A stretch of DNA of 64,000 nucleotides from an uncultured Oscillospiraceae bacterium. GTDB lineage: Bacteria > Bacillota > Clostridia > Oscillospirales > Oscillospiraceae. Location: positions 62,001-126,000 of the forward strand of contig CAJTUE010000002.1 in assembly GCA_910579775.1 (NCBI GenBank), written 5' to 3'. Below are positions 32,930-40,963 of this stretch, piece after piece. The position numbers were made by a program, and so were the translations under genes. The notes under the pieces are model-generated. The model saw only the letters and a program-made list of their open reading frames with translations, was not told where the DNA came from and made no database searches. Position 1 is the first letter of the stretch; every line of letters begins with the position of its first letter.

Positions 32930-33340
32930 TCATTTTCTCCGTTTTTTCTTGGGCCGTGCCCCAAACAGCCCAGCCAGTGCCCCGCCGCACAGGCAGGCAC
33001 AGCCCAAAGGCAAACCGCCCTCCTCCAGCGCCACCGTCTGATAGAGCACCACGCCAAGGGTCAGCAAGATCAGAAACAGCGCCACGCCTGTGAGCACCCC
33101 TATGATCATGCTGCGGCCCTTACAGCGGCTCACCGCCACGACGCCGCCCACTAAGCTTCCCAGCAGGCAGGCCGCCACCGCCACCGTGTTGGTGTGCTCT
33201 TGGCCCAAAACGCCTTGAGAGATCAGCACCGCGCACACAAACAGGAACAGCAGGCCGCTCACCGTCGCGATGACGCCGCCCAACAGTATCTGAGTAATAG
33301 CCTTGACCGCCCACATCCCCTGTTCTTCCTCTTTTCGCAT
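32930..33340 (-). CDS. TIGR04086-family four-helix membrane protein
   Basis: The 136-residue protein has about four membrane segments (ILLGGVIATVSGLLFLFVCAV, VAVAACLLGSLVGGVVAV, MIIGVLTGVALFLILLTLGVV, LGCACLCGGALAGLFG) and a very basic tail. Family assignment rests on topology and on its fixed place between yajC and the SCIFF pair in Clostridia. Function is unknown; a role in SCIFF export is a guess. Its Shine-Dalgarno (GGAGGGGG) lies in the 3' arm of a hairpin immediately before the ATG. Confidence 0.75.
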   Translation of the reverse strand: MRKEEEQGMWAVKAITQILLGGVIATVSGLLFLFVCAVLISQGVLGQEHTNTVAVAACLLGSLVGGVVAVSRCKGRSMIIGVLTGVALFLILLTLGVVLYQTVALEEGGLPLGCACLCGGALAGLFGARPKKKRRK

Positions 33341-33345
33341 AAAAA

Positions 33346-33387
33346 GTCCCCCTCCACAGTCTTTGGTACAAGACTATGAAGGGGGAC
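33346..33387 (-). promoter_or_regulatory. Hairpin that combines a terminator-like stem with a buried ribosome site
   Basis: GTCCCCCT (33346-33353) pairs with AGGGGGAC (33380-33387) and AGTCTT with AAGACT inside, with TTTTT following on the minus strand and then directly the ATG at 33340. It could attenuate transcription after yajC and/or hide the Shine-Dalgarno of the TIGR04086 gene. Confidence 0.6.
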
Positions 33388-33413
33388 GAACATTCATGAC
33401 ATGCCGGGGAAAT

Positions 33414-33692
33414 TTACTTGCTCTCCGCGGCGGCAGCAGCAGCTTTGGAACCGATGGCATCCTTGGTAAACTCGATGCGCACCCGGTCCGCGCCGGTCTC
33501 AATGACCACGGTGGTCTCCTTCACCGCGCAGATGGTGCCCTTCACGCCGCCGATGGTGGTGATCTCATCCCCCACCGCCAGCTCACTGCGCATCTTGGCC
33601 TCTTCCTTCTTGCGCTTGTTCTCCGGGCGGATGAGCATGAAGTAAAACACCACGAGCATCACGACCAGCATAATTATGGTCATGTAGTCCAT
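33414..33692 (-). CDS. yajC: Preprotein translocase subunit YajC
   Basis: The 92-residue protein has one N-terminal membrane helix (TIIMLVVMLVVFYFMLI), the family signature RPENKRKKEEAKMRSELAVGDEITTIGGVKGTI, and a short Ala-rich tail. YajC accompanies SecDF and YidC in the Sec system. It follows tgt and has its own promoter. Confidence 0.93.
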   Translation of the reverse strand: MDYMTIIMLVVMLVVFYFMLIRPENKRKKEEAKMRSELAVGDEITTIGGVKGTICAVKETTVVIETGADRVRIEFTKDAIGSKAAAAAAESK

Positions 33693-33739
33693 AATTTCAT
33701 TCCTCCATATGTGTTGATTTGAAAATAGGTGCTTGGACT

Positions 33740-33768
33740 ATTATACCCGCTTCTCCACCATTTGGCAA
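33740..33768 (-). promoter_or_regulatory. Promoter of yajC
   Basis: Minus-strand TTGCCA (33763-33768), a 17-base spacer and TATAAT (33740-33745), in the gap after tgt. Confidence 0.7.
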
Positions 33769-33775
33769 GCCCTTT

Positions 33776-34912
33776 TTATTCCGCCAGCTTCCCATCCAGC
33801 TTAGGGCTGAATTCGGCACGAAACGCCTCAAACCGCCCCTCGTCCAGCGCCTGACGGATCTTGACCATCAGTGTGTTGTAGAAATATAGGTTGTGGAGCA
33901 CCGCCAGACGCATAGCCAGCATCTCCCCTGCCACAAACAGATGGCGTAGATAAGCCCGGGAGAAGTGTTGGCACACCGGACAAGAACACTCGGGATCAAT
34001 GGGCCTCTCGTCGGTCTTGTAACGCTCGTTTTTGATATTCAGCGCCCCCTGCCAGGTATAGAGTTTTCCGTGGCGGGCGTTGCGGGCAGGCATGACGCAG
34101 TCGAAGAAGTCCACCCCCCGCCACACCGCTTCAATGATGTTGGAGGGCGTACCCACGCCCATAAGATACCGGGGCTTGTCCTTGGGCATGTGGGGTTCTA
34201 CCGCGTCGATGATGTCATACATGGTCTGGGTAGGCTCCCCCACTGCCAGCCCGCCGATGGCATAGCCGTCACAGTCTAGCTTGGCAATCTCCTGCATATG
34301 CCATACCCGCAGATGAGGGTAGATCCCTCCCTGATTGATGCCAAAGAGCATCTGACCGGGATTGACACAGCCGGGGGCGGCATTCAGAGCATCGTGCTTG
34401 ACCTTGCACCGCTCCAGCCAGCGCAGGGTACGCTCACAGGACGCCTTGACGTAGTCCTCCGTAGAGGGATTCTCCACGCACTCGTCAAAGGCCATGGCGA
34501 TGTCGCTGCCCAGATTGGATTGAATGGCCATGCTTTCCTCGGGACCCATAAACACCTTATGGCCGTCGATATGACTGGCGAAGGTCACACCCTCTTCGGT
34601 AATATTCCGCAGTCCCGCCAGGGAGAACACCTGGAACCCGCCGGAGTCTGTGAGGATCGGCCCATCCCAGCGCATAAATTTATGGAGGCCGCCCATTTGC
34701 CGCACTACGTCGTCGCCGGGCCGCAGGTGGAGGTGGTAGGTGTTGGACAGCTCGATCTGGCAGCCGATATTTTTTAGGTCCAGCGCGGACACCGCGCCCT
34801 TGATGGCCCCTTGGGTACCTACATTCATAAACACCGGGGTCTGAGCCGTTCCGTGGGCGCAGGTAAACACTCCGCGCCGCGCCCGCCCTTCGGTCCTCAA
34901 TACTTCAAACAC
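33776..34912 (-). CDS. tgt: tRNA-guanine transglycosylase
   Basis: The enzyme swaps guanine-34 for preQ1 in queuosine tRNAs. The 378-residue product has ILTDSGGFQVFSLAGL with the catalytic Asp region, GINQGGIYPHLR, GGLAVGEP, the second catalytic Asp in DCVMPARNARHG, and the zinc site CSCPVC with a downstream Cys/His pair. Translation likely starts at GTG 34912, after AAGGAG; the longer upstream reading lacks a ribosome site. It lies 16 bases after queA, so tRNA queuosine genes are co-expressed. Confidence 0.95.
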   Translation of the reverse strand: MFEVLRTEGRARRGVFTCAHGTAQTPVFMNVGTQGAIKGAVSALDLKNIGCQIELSNTYHLHLRPGDDVVRQMGGLHKFMRWDGPILTDSGGFQVFSLAGLRNITEEGVTFASHIDGHKVFMGPEESMAIQSNLGSDIAMAFDECVENPSTEDYVKASCERTLRWLERCKVKHDALNAAPGCVNPGQMLFGINQGGIYPHLRVWHMQEIAKLDCDGYAIGGLAVGEPTQTMYDIIDAVEPHMPKDKPRYLMGVGTPSNIIEAVWRGVDFFDCVMPARNARHGKLYTWQGALNIKNERYKTDERPIDPECSCPVCQHFSRAYLRHLFVAGEMLAMRLAVLHNLYFYNTLMVKIRQALDEGRFEAFRAEFSPKLDGKLAE

Positions 34913-34928
34913 AAGGCAGTCTCCTTTT

Positions 34929-35951
34929 TTAAGAAATAAACATGGCGTCGCCAAAGCTGAAGAAGCGGTAACGCTCCTTCACCGCCTCCTTGTAGGCCGC
35001 CAAAACGTGCTCCCGGCCCGCCAGGGCAGACACCAGCATGATGAGCGTAGATTGCGGGAGATGGAAGTTAGTCACCAGGGCATCCATCACCTTAAAACGG
35101 TAGCCGGGATAGATATAGATATTGGTCCAGCCGGAGGACTCCTTCATGGCCCCGTCCTCCCCCGCCCAGCTCTCCACCGTGCGGCAGGAGGTGGTGCCCA
35201 CGCAGATGACCCGCCCGCCGTTTCGTTTGGTCTCATTAATGGTCTCTGCCGTTTCCCGGGAAATGGAACAATATTCGCTGTGCATATCATGCTCTTCCAA
35301 ATTTTCCTCCGCCACAGGGCGGAAGGTGCCCAAGCCCACATGAAGGGTGACGTAACACACCTTTACTCCCATATTTTGGACCTCTCGGAGCAATTCCTTG
35401 GTGAAATGAAGACCTGCGGTGGGCGCGGCGGCGGAGCCAACTTCTTTAGAGTATACCGTCTGATACCGCTCCCGGTCCTGGAGTTCTTCCTTGATATAGG
35501 GCGGCAGAGGCATCTTCCCCAGCCGCTCCAGCACCTCCAGGAAGATGCCCTCGTATTCAAATTTCACCAGGCGGTTGCCGTCGGGCAAAACCTGGGTGAT
35601 CCGGGCAGTCAGCGCACCGTCGCCGAAGCTCACCCGCGCGCCCTCCCGGAGCTTGCGCCCCGGACGCACCAGGCACTCCCAGGACTTATCCCCCTTGTCG
35701 GTCAAGAGCAGGATCTCCGCCGCGCCGCCGCTCTCCCGGTGGCCGATGAGGCGGGCGGGCAAAACACGGGAATCGTTGAGCACCAGGCAGTCCCCCGGAC
35801 GCAAAAGGCTGGGTAGCTCATAAAAATGCCGGTGGCCCACCTCTCCTGTCGCCTCGTTCAATGTCATAAGCCGGGAGGCGTCCCGCCGCTCCAGCGGCGT
35901 CTGGGCAATCAGCTCCGGGGGTAATTCATAATCAAAATCCGAGGTCTTCAA
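34929..35951 (-). CDS. queA: S-adenosylmethionine:tRNA ribosyltransferase-isomerase
   Basis: QueA transfers and rearranges the ribosyl group of SAM onto preQ1-tRNA, making epoxyqueuosine. The 340-residue protein begins FDYELPPELIAQTPLERRDASRLM and has the conserved YQTVYSKEVGSAAAPTAGLHFT and VTLHVGLGTFRPV. NFHLPQSTLIMLVSAL and RFFSFGDAM follow near the C-terminus. It lies between the SpoIID-family gene (13 bases) and tgt. Confidence 0.96.
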   Translation of the reverse strand: MKTSDFDYELPPELIAQTPLERRDASRLMTLNEATGEVGHRHFYELPSLLRPGDCLVLNDSRVLPARLIGHRESGGAAEILLLTDKGDKSWECLVRPGRKLREGARVSFGDGALTARITQVLPDGNRLVKFEYEGIFLEVLERLGKMPLPPYIKEELQDRERYQTVYSKEVGSAAAPTAGLHFTKELLREVQNMGVKVCYVTLHVGLGTFRPVAEENLEEHDMHSEYCSISRETAETINETKRNGGRVICVGTTSCRTVESWAGEDGAMKESSGWTNIYIYPGYRFKVMDALVTNFHLPQSTLIMLVSALAGREHVLAAYKEAVKERYRFFSFGDAMFIS

Positions 35952-35964
35952 ATATCCCGTCTCC

Positions 35965-37647
35965 TTACTCCACGGTGACGCCCGTATAGTAGAATGTCAA
36001 AATGTCAATGTAGCTCATGCCCCGCTTGGCCATGGCGTAGGCACCCCACTGGCTCATGCCCACACTGTGGCCCCAGCCGGTCCCTGTCAGGGTATACACG
36101 ATGTTTTTCCCTGTCCCTGTCGGCGCGCCGGGAGAGGGCTCCAGCTTAGAGACCCCATCCCCTGTAATGGCGTAGGCCCCCTCGGGGATGGCGGATACCG
36201 CGCCGTCGCCGCTGATGGCGTATTGGGTGGTCAGGTCGCCCACCGTGCCGGGCCTCTCCGCAATCGTATAGCCTGGTTCGTCAGCTGTTCCACCGGAGGT
36301 GGTCACGTCAAACCGGATGCTGTTTGTCCCCAGCACATTGCGCACGCTTTCCCGGGAGAGCGTATAGTTCTTTCCCGCCGTGTCCGTCAGAGTAATGGAG
36401 ATCACATTGCCCGTGGGACTTTTCTTAGTGGTAAAATTCACAATATCCTGGCTCACGATTTTTTTCACGCTGTAGAGCCGTTCCCGCAAGCTCTCCGGCG
36501 TGTGGGTCTTAGTCCACTTATAATTCCCCGCAATCTCTGCCACATCCGCCTCATAAGGGTCGATCACACCCTTTAAGTAAGGGTGATCCGTCCCCCAAAT
36601 GTTTTTGGCGTCCTCGGAGGCGCCGCCGTGGCTGGAGGAATACACTGTCTGGGTGGCCAGCTTGCCATTATAATAAATGTACTGTCCTGCCACCTCGTCC
36701 ACCGCCCGGTTGCTGTTCTCATTTGCCCGGCTCACGCCCCGGTAAACCTGGCAGTGGGTAGTGGTGCAAAGGTCAAAGTGATAAGACGCGCTGTGCCCAG
36801 AACCCGCTTTTTTGCCCAATGCATAGCATTTCGCCGCCAGAGCCTGGGCTTTCAGCGCCTCAATGGGCCAGCTGGCGCTCATTTCATAGGGCAGCAGCCC
36901 TCGCACATAGTCGTCCGCTCCCACCATGTTCACCACAGTGGAGTCTCCTCCGTTGATGCGCTCAAACCGAAATCCTCCATGGTACTGCTGACCTTTGAAA
37001 TCGGTAATGGCCCTTACGTTCTCCTCCAGCCCCGGCTGAACGCCGAAAGCCCCAGCCTCTCCCGCCACATTTGCGTCGAATTGAAACAGGATGCGGGTGG
37101 TCCCGGTGGCCACCGCCGAATAGCCATAGCCGCTGGTCTCTCCCACCGTCGCTCCCTCCACGCCCAAAGCATTCACCGCCTCCTGGGCGGCGTTGCGGCT
37201 GGTATAAGAGCCCATGCGGACGTAATATGCCCCCTCGATCCAAGCCACAAAGCCGTCCTGCACGGTAGCGGCAGCCGCCTGGGCACTCTCAAAATCAGGA
37301 TGGGTCCAGGGCAGATGGACATGATAGCAGCCCACGACCCCCGCGGCTCCCTCTGGCTCGTAGACGTAGATCCCACCTGGGGTCAAATAGAGGTTCTGGG
37401 TCTTCATCACGCTGATCTTGCTCTCCTGGGTCTCCCCCAGCTTGATAAAATTCCGGTCCGCGTCATAATATCCGAAGGCATAGCCGGTCCCCTGAACGTT
37501 CGCCAGGTTGCTCACCACCACGGTGGTGGTATTGTAATAAAGCCCTACCCGCAAAGGCTTGTCATCCACGGCGGCATTCGCCGTCCCGACAGGAAGGCAC
37601 GTCAGAAGCAGAGCCACGATCAACAATTTCGCCAGTTTTTTTCTCAT
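35965..37647 (-). CDS. SpoIID/LytB-domain protein, secreted, long form
   Basis: The 560-residue protein has a signal peptide (MRKKLAKLLIVALLLTCLPVGTANA), a SPOR-like segment (VRMGSYTSRNAAQEAVNALG, near 150-175), and a SpoIID domain (YVRGLLPYEMSASWPIEALKAQALAAKCYA). HCQVYRGV and YSSSHGGASEDAKNIWG follow, with GHSVGMSQWGAYAMA at the end. SpoIID proteins are lytic transglycosylases acting on denuded glycan. This copy is much longer than engulfment SpoIID (about 340 residues) and sits with queA-tgt, so it may be a paralogue rather than spoIID itself. Confidence 0.87.
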   Translation of the reverse strand: MRKKLAKLLIVALLLTCLPVGTANAAVDDKPLRVGLYYNTTTVVVSNLANVQGTGYAFGYYDADRNFIKLGETQESKISVMKTQNLYLTPGGIYVYEPEGAAGVVGCYHVHLPWTHPDFESAQAAAATVQDGFVAWIEGAYYVRMGSYTSRNAAQEAVNALGVEGATVGETSGYGYSAVATGTTRILFQFDANVAGEAGAFGVQPGLEENVRAITDFKGQQYHGGFRFERINGGDSTVVNMVGADDYVRGLLPYEMSASWPIEALKAQALAAKCYALGKKAGSGHSASYHFDLCTTTHCQVYRGVSRANENSNRAVDEVAGQYIYYNGKLATQTVYSSSHGGASEDAKNIWGTDHPYLKGVIDPYEADVAEIAGNYKWTKTHTPESLRERLYSVKKIVSQDIVNFTTKKSPTGNVISITLTDTAGKNYTLSRESVRNVLGTNSIRFDVTTSGGTADEPGYTIAERPGTVGDLTTQYAISGDGAVSAIPEGAYAITGDGVSKLEPSPGAPTGTGKNIVYTLTGTGWGHSVGMSQWGAYAMAKRGMSYIDILTFYYTGVTVE

Positions 37648-37831
37648 AAGAAACTCCAATCTTTCGCACGGGCAAATTGACACCGAAAAAAGAGTGTGTT
37701 ACTATACAACATAACAGTAATCCTATTATACTGGACCCATCGCCATTTTTCAACGCCTTTTTACAAAACGAAGGTGGAAACTATTTCCCCTGCGCTCCAT
37801 AGGATAGCAGAGAATAAAAGGAGGACTTTTT

Positions 37832-38920
37832 ATGGAAAAGTATCAAGTAGGCGTCGTGGGCGCCACCGGCATGGTGGGCCAGCGGTTCATCACCCTGCTG
37901 GCCGGGCACCCCTGGTTCAAGTTGAAGGTGGTTGCCGCCAGCGCCCGCAGCGCGGGCAAGCGCTATGAGGACGCCGTAGGCGCCAAGTGGGCCATGGATG
38001 GTCCTATCCCCGACTGTGCCAAGGACCTGGTTGTCATGGACGCCACCGCCGATGTGGATGCCATTGCCGCCAAGGTAGACTTTGTCTTCTGCGCCGTGGA
38101 CATGAAAAAGGACGAGATCAAGGCCCTGGAGGAGCGCTACGCCAAGGCGGAGTGTCCGGTGGTGTCCAACAACTCTGCCAACCGCTGGACCCCCGACGTG
38201 CCTATGGTCATCCCCGAGGTCAACCCCGACCACATCAAGGTCATCGAGGCCCAGCGCAAGCGTCTGGGTACCAAGCGGGGCTTTATCGCCGTCAAGTCCA
38301 ACTGCTCCATCCAGAGCTACGTCCCCGCCCTGTCTCCCCTGCGCCAGTTTGGCATCACAAAGGTGCTGGCCTGCACCTATCAGGCCATCTCCGGCGCGGG
38401 CAAGACCTTTGAGACCTGGCCCGAGATGGTGGATAACCTCATTCCCTACATCGGCGGCGAGGAAGAGAAGTCCGAACAGGAGCCGCTGAAGGTCTGGGGC
38501 ACGGTGGAGGACGGAGTCATCAAGACCGCCGCCTCCCCCGCTATTACCGCCCAGTGCCTGCGGGTGCCCGTCTCCAACGGCCATACCGCCGCTGTGTTTG
38601 TCAGCTTTGAGAAAAAGCCCACCGAGGAGGAGATGAAGTCCATTTGGGCCTCCTTCCAGGGCCGGGCCCAGGAGCTGGAGCTTCCCACCGCCCCGAAGCA
38701 GTTCCTCCGCTATTTTGAAGAGCCCGACCGTCCCCAGGCCAGGCTGGACCGGGAGCTGGAGGGCGGCATGGCCGTCTCCGTGGGTCGTCTGCGTCCCGAT
38801 ACCCAGTATGACTACAAGTTCGTCTCCCTCTCCCACAACACCCTGCGCGGCGCGGCCGGCGGCGGCGTCTTGCTGGCCGAGCTTCTCTGCGCTGAGGGCT
38901 ACATCGACCACCGTGTTTGA
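37832..38920 (+). CDS. asd: Aspartate-semialdehyde dehydrogenase
   Basis: The enzyme reduces aspartyl phosphate to the semialdehyde, shared precursor of lysine, diaminopimelate, threonine and methionine. The 362-residue protein has the NADP motif VGVVGATGMVGQRF, the catalytic Cys in VKSNCSIQSYVP, and QAISGAGKTFETWPEM. Length and motif spelling match the archaeal/fungal-like subclass rather than the typical bacterial one. The ribosome site AAAGGAGGA is strong. dapA and dapB follow closely. Confidence 0.95.
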   Translation: MEKYQVGVVGATGMVGQRFITLLAGHPWFKLKVVAASARSAGKRYEDAVGAKWAMDGPIPDCAKDLVVMDATADVDAIAAKVDFVFCAVDMKKDEIKALEERYAKAECPVVSNNSANRWTPDVPMVIPEVNPDHIKVIEAQRKRLGTKRGFIAVKSNCSIQSYVPALSPLRQFGITKVLACTYQAISGAGKTFETWPEMVDNLIPYIGGEEEKSEQEPLKVWGTVEDGVIKTAASPAITAQCLRVPVSNGHTAAVFVSFEKKPTEEEMKSIWASFQGRAQELELPTAPKQFLRYFEEPDRPQARLDRELEGGMAVSVGRLRPDTQYDYKFVSLSHNTLRGAAGGGVLLAELLCAEGYIDHRV

Positions 38921-38937
38921 TAGAAAGGAGCAAAATG

Positions 38938-39825
38938 ATGCGTGAACCTGTCTTTACCGGCGCCTGTACCGCCATTGTCACCCCTTTTGACCAGAATGGC
39001 GCGGTGAATTTTGACGCCTTCGCCCGCCTGATCGACGAGCAGATCGCCGCCGGCATCGACGCCATCTGCGTCTGCGGCACCACCGGCGAGTCCGCCACTA
39101 TGTCCATCCGGGAGCACATTGCCGTGGTGGAGTTCTGCGTTAAGCGGGTGGACCACCGGGTCAAGGTGGTGGCGGGCGCAGGTAGCAACGACACCTCCGC
39201 CGCCGTCTATCTCTCTCAGCACGCCCAGGATTCCGGCGCGGACGCCCTGCTCCACGTGACCCCCTACTACAACAAGGCCAGCCAGACCGGTCTCATCAAG
39301 CACTATGAGTACATCGCTGATCGGGTGGACCTCCCCATCCTTCTTTATAATGTCCCCAGCCGCACCGGTGTCTCCTTTACCGCCGAGACCTACAAGATCC
39401 TGGCACAAAACCCCAAGATCAACGGCGTCAAGGAGGCCAGCGGCAACTTCTCCCTCCTGGCCCACACCCGCTCCATCTGCCCCGAGGATTTTTACGTCTG
39501 GTCGGGCAACGACGACCAGGTGGTACCCATGATGTCTCTGGGCGCTAAGGGCGTGATCTCGGTGGCCTCCAACATTGTCCCTGATGTTATGATCAAAATG
39601 AGCCACCTCTGCCTGGAGGACCGCTTCCAGGAAGCCTCCAAACTCCAGCTGGATTATATGTCCCTCATCGACGCCCTCTTTGTGGAGGTCAACCCCATTC
39701 CCGTCAAGGCTGCTCTCGACCTGCTGGGCAAGGAGGCCGGACCTCTACGCCTTCCCTTATGCGACATCTCCCCTGCCAACCTGGACGTGCTCAAGGTGGC
39801 TATGTCCCGCTGCGGGCTGCTGTAA
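38938..39825 (+). CDS. dapA: 4-hydroxy-tetrahydrodipicolinate synthase
   Basis: This Schiff-base aldolase condenses pyruvate with aspartate semialdehyde. The 295-residue protein has ICVCGTTGESATMS (near 40-53), VVAGAGSNDTSAAVYLSQHA, the catalytic Tyr in LLYNVPSRTGVS and the Lys in INGVKEASGNFSLL. The second of two adjacent ATGs (38938) is at the better distance from AAAGGAG; 38935 is the alternative. It lies 17 bases after asd. Confidence 0.95.
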   Translation: MREPVFTGACTAIVTPFDQNGAVNFDAFARLIDEQIAAGIDAICVCGTTGESATMSIREHIAVVEFCVKRVDHRVKVVAGAGSNDTSAAVYLSQHAQDSGADALLHVTPYYNKASQTGLIKHYEYIADRVDLPILLYNVPSRTGVSFTAETYKILAQNPKINGVKEASGNFSLLAHTRSICPEDFYVWSGNDDQVVPMMSLGAKGVISVASNIVPDVMIKMSHLCLEDRFQEASKLQLDYMSLIDALFVEVNPIPVKAALDLLGKEAGPLRLPLCDISPANLDVLKVAMSRCGLL

Positions 39826-39840
39826 GCGGAGGGCACACCA

Positions 39841-40608
39841 ATGACAAAGCTCATTCTCTCCGGCTGCAACGGTCGCATGGGCCAAACCATCACCCGGCTG
39901 TGTGCGGACCGGGAGGACCTAACTATCGTCGCGGGCATCGATCCACTGGGCAGCACCGCCGGATCTCCCTACCCCGTGTTTGCCACGCCCGCTGAGTGCG
40001 GCGTTCCTGCCCAGGCGCTGGTGGATTTCTCCGCCAGCGCCGCGTTGGGCTCCCTTCTGGCCTATGGCAAAGAGCGTCAGCTCCCCCTGGTCCTGGCCTC
40101 CACCGGCTATGACGCCGACCAAATGACCCAGATCGACACCGCCGCCAAGGTCATCCCCATCTTCCGCTCCGCCAACCTCTCGGTGGGGGTCAACCTCCTG
40201 TTGGAGCTGACCCGCCGGGCAGCCCAGGTGCTGGGAGAGGACTTTGACGTGGAGATCGTGGAGCGGCACCACAACAAGAAGCTGGACGCGCCCAGCGGCA
40301 CCGCCCTCATGCTGGCGGACGCCTCCAAGGAGGGCCTGCCCTTTGAGCCGCAGTACATCTACGACCGCCACAGCGTCCGCCAGCAGCGTGAGCACACCGA
40401 GATCGGTATCTCTGCCATCCGGGGCGGCTCCATCGTGGGTGACCACGAGGTCATCTTTGCCGGAGAGCAGGAGGTAGTGGAGCTTCACCACCACGCCGCT
40501 TCCCGGGAGGTCTTTGCCCGTGGCGCGCTCCGCGCCGCCGCTTTCATGGCACAGGTGGACAAGCCCGGCCTCTACTCTATGAGTGATCTCCTTTCCGCCA
40601 TCTCGTGA
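39841..40608 (+). CDS. dapB: 4-hydroxy-tetrahydrodipicolinate reductase
   Basis: The 255-residue enzyme catalyses the next step toward diaminopimelate. The Rossmann motif LSGCNGRMGQTITRL is at the N-terminus and the catalytic EIVERHHNKKLDAPSGTALML is central, with the C-terminal ASREVFARGALRAAAFM. The ATG follows GGAGG. It ends the asd-dapA-dapB operon. Diaminopimelate supply also matters for spore dipicolinate. Confidence 0.96.
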   Translation: MTKLILSGCNGRMGQTITRLCADREDLTIVAGIDPLGSTAGSPYPVFATPAECGVPAQALVDFSASAALGSLLAYGKERQLPLVLASTGYDADQMTQIDTAAKVIPIFRSANLSVGVNLLLELTRRAAQVLGEDFDVEIVERHHNKKLDAPSGTALMLADASKEGLPFEPQYIYDRHSVRQQREHTEIGISAIRGGSIVGDHEVIFAGEQEVVELHHHAASREVFARGALRAAAFMAQVDKPGLYSMSDLLSAIS

Positions 40609-40655
40609 TCCCCCGGTGGTAAAGTGCTTTTGTCAACGCGACACAGCAAAAAGCA

Positions 40656-40679
40656 GGCGGCGTGGTTTCCCACGCCGCC
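40656..40679. terminator. Terminator shared by dapB and the Cys-rich peptide gene
   Basis: GGCGGCGTGG pairs with CCACGCCGCC around TTTC, followed by CTTCTTAT on the plus strand. It lies between convergent genes. Confidence 0.75.
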
Positions 40680-40714
40680 CTTCTTATGTTCAATTGGTTT
40701 GCGTTAGGTGGTTT

Positions 40715-40867
40715 TTAGCAGCCGCAGCCGTTGTTGCAGCCACAACCACAACCGCCCATATTGCCGCCCATGCTGCCGTTACCGCAGCAGCAGAACAGCA
40801 CGATGAGGATGATGATGATCCAGAGGCAGCCGCCGCCGCCCCAACCACAACCGTTGTTGCAACCCAT
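40715..40867 (-). CDS. Gly/Cys-rich single-span membrane micropeptide (50 aa)
   Basis: From an ATG with AGGAGG nine bases upstream, a 50-residue peptide reads MGCNNGCGWGGGGC, then the hydrophobic LWIIIILIVLF, then CCCGNGSMGGNMGG and a tail of alternating Gly and Cys ending GCGC. It has 11 cysteines (3, 7, 14, 26-28, 40, 42, 44, 48, 50). The Gly-rich head plus Ile-rich helix recalls YjcZ-type sporulation micropeptides, but the Cys-rich tail is unlike them. Metal binding or disulfide packing in the spore coat are guesses. A 5' hairpin precedes the ribosome site. Confidence 0.8.
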   Translation of the reverse strand: MGCNNGCGWGGGGCLWIIIILIVLFCCCGNGSMGGNMGGCGCGCNNGCGC

Positions 40868-40883
40868 AATAAAGTACCTCCTA

Positions 40884-40926
40884 CATAAGATGGAGACGGT
40901 TCAGAACTGTCTCACTTCATCTTATG
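40884..40926 (-). promoter_or_regulatory. 5' leader hairpin of the Cys-rich peptide gene
   Basis: CATAAGATG and CATCTTATG (9 bp) enclose a second stem GAGAC/GTCTC and a GTTC/GAAC tip, ending two bases before the AGGAGG site. It is likely to influence mRNA stability or translation. No promoter could be assigned confidently upstream. Confidence 0.6.
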
Positions 40927-40963
40927 CACATGAGCCCTATGAGTGACAAGGGACCGGCGACTG

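Noticed and set aside
37684..37831. Lysine riboswitch before asd-dapA-dapB
   Set aside because: The 148-base gap is too short for the L-box aptamer, which needs about 170 bases plus a switch, and conserved L-box segments are not recognisable.
40583..40946. Plus-strand frames over the Cys-rich peptide gene
   Set aside because: Runs of Ala, Thr, Gln and Pro reflect the complement of Gly/Cys codons. No ribosome site is present; the minus-strand peptide has a strong one.
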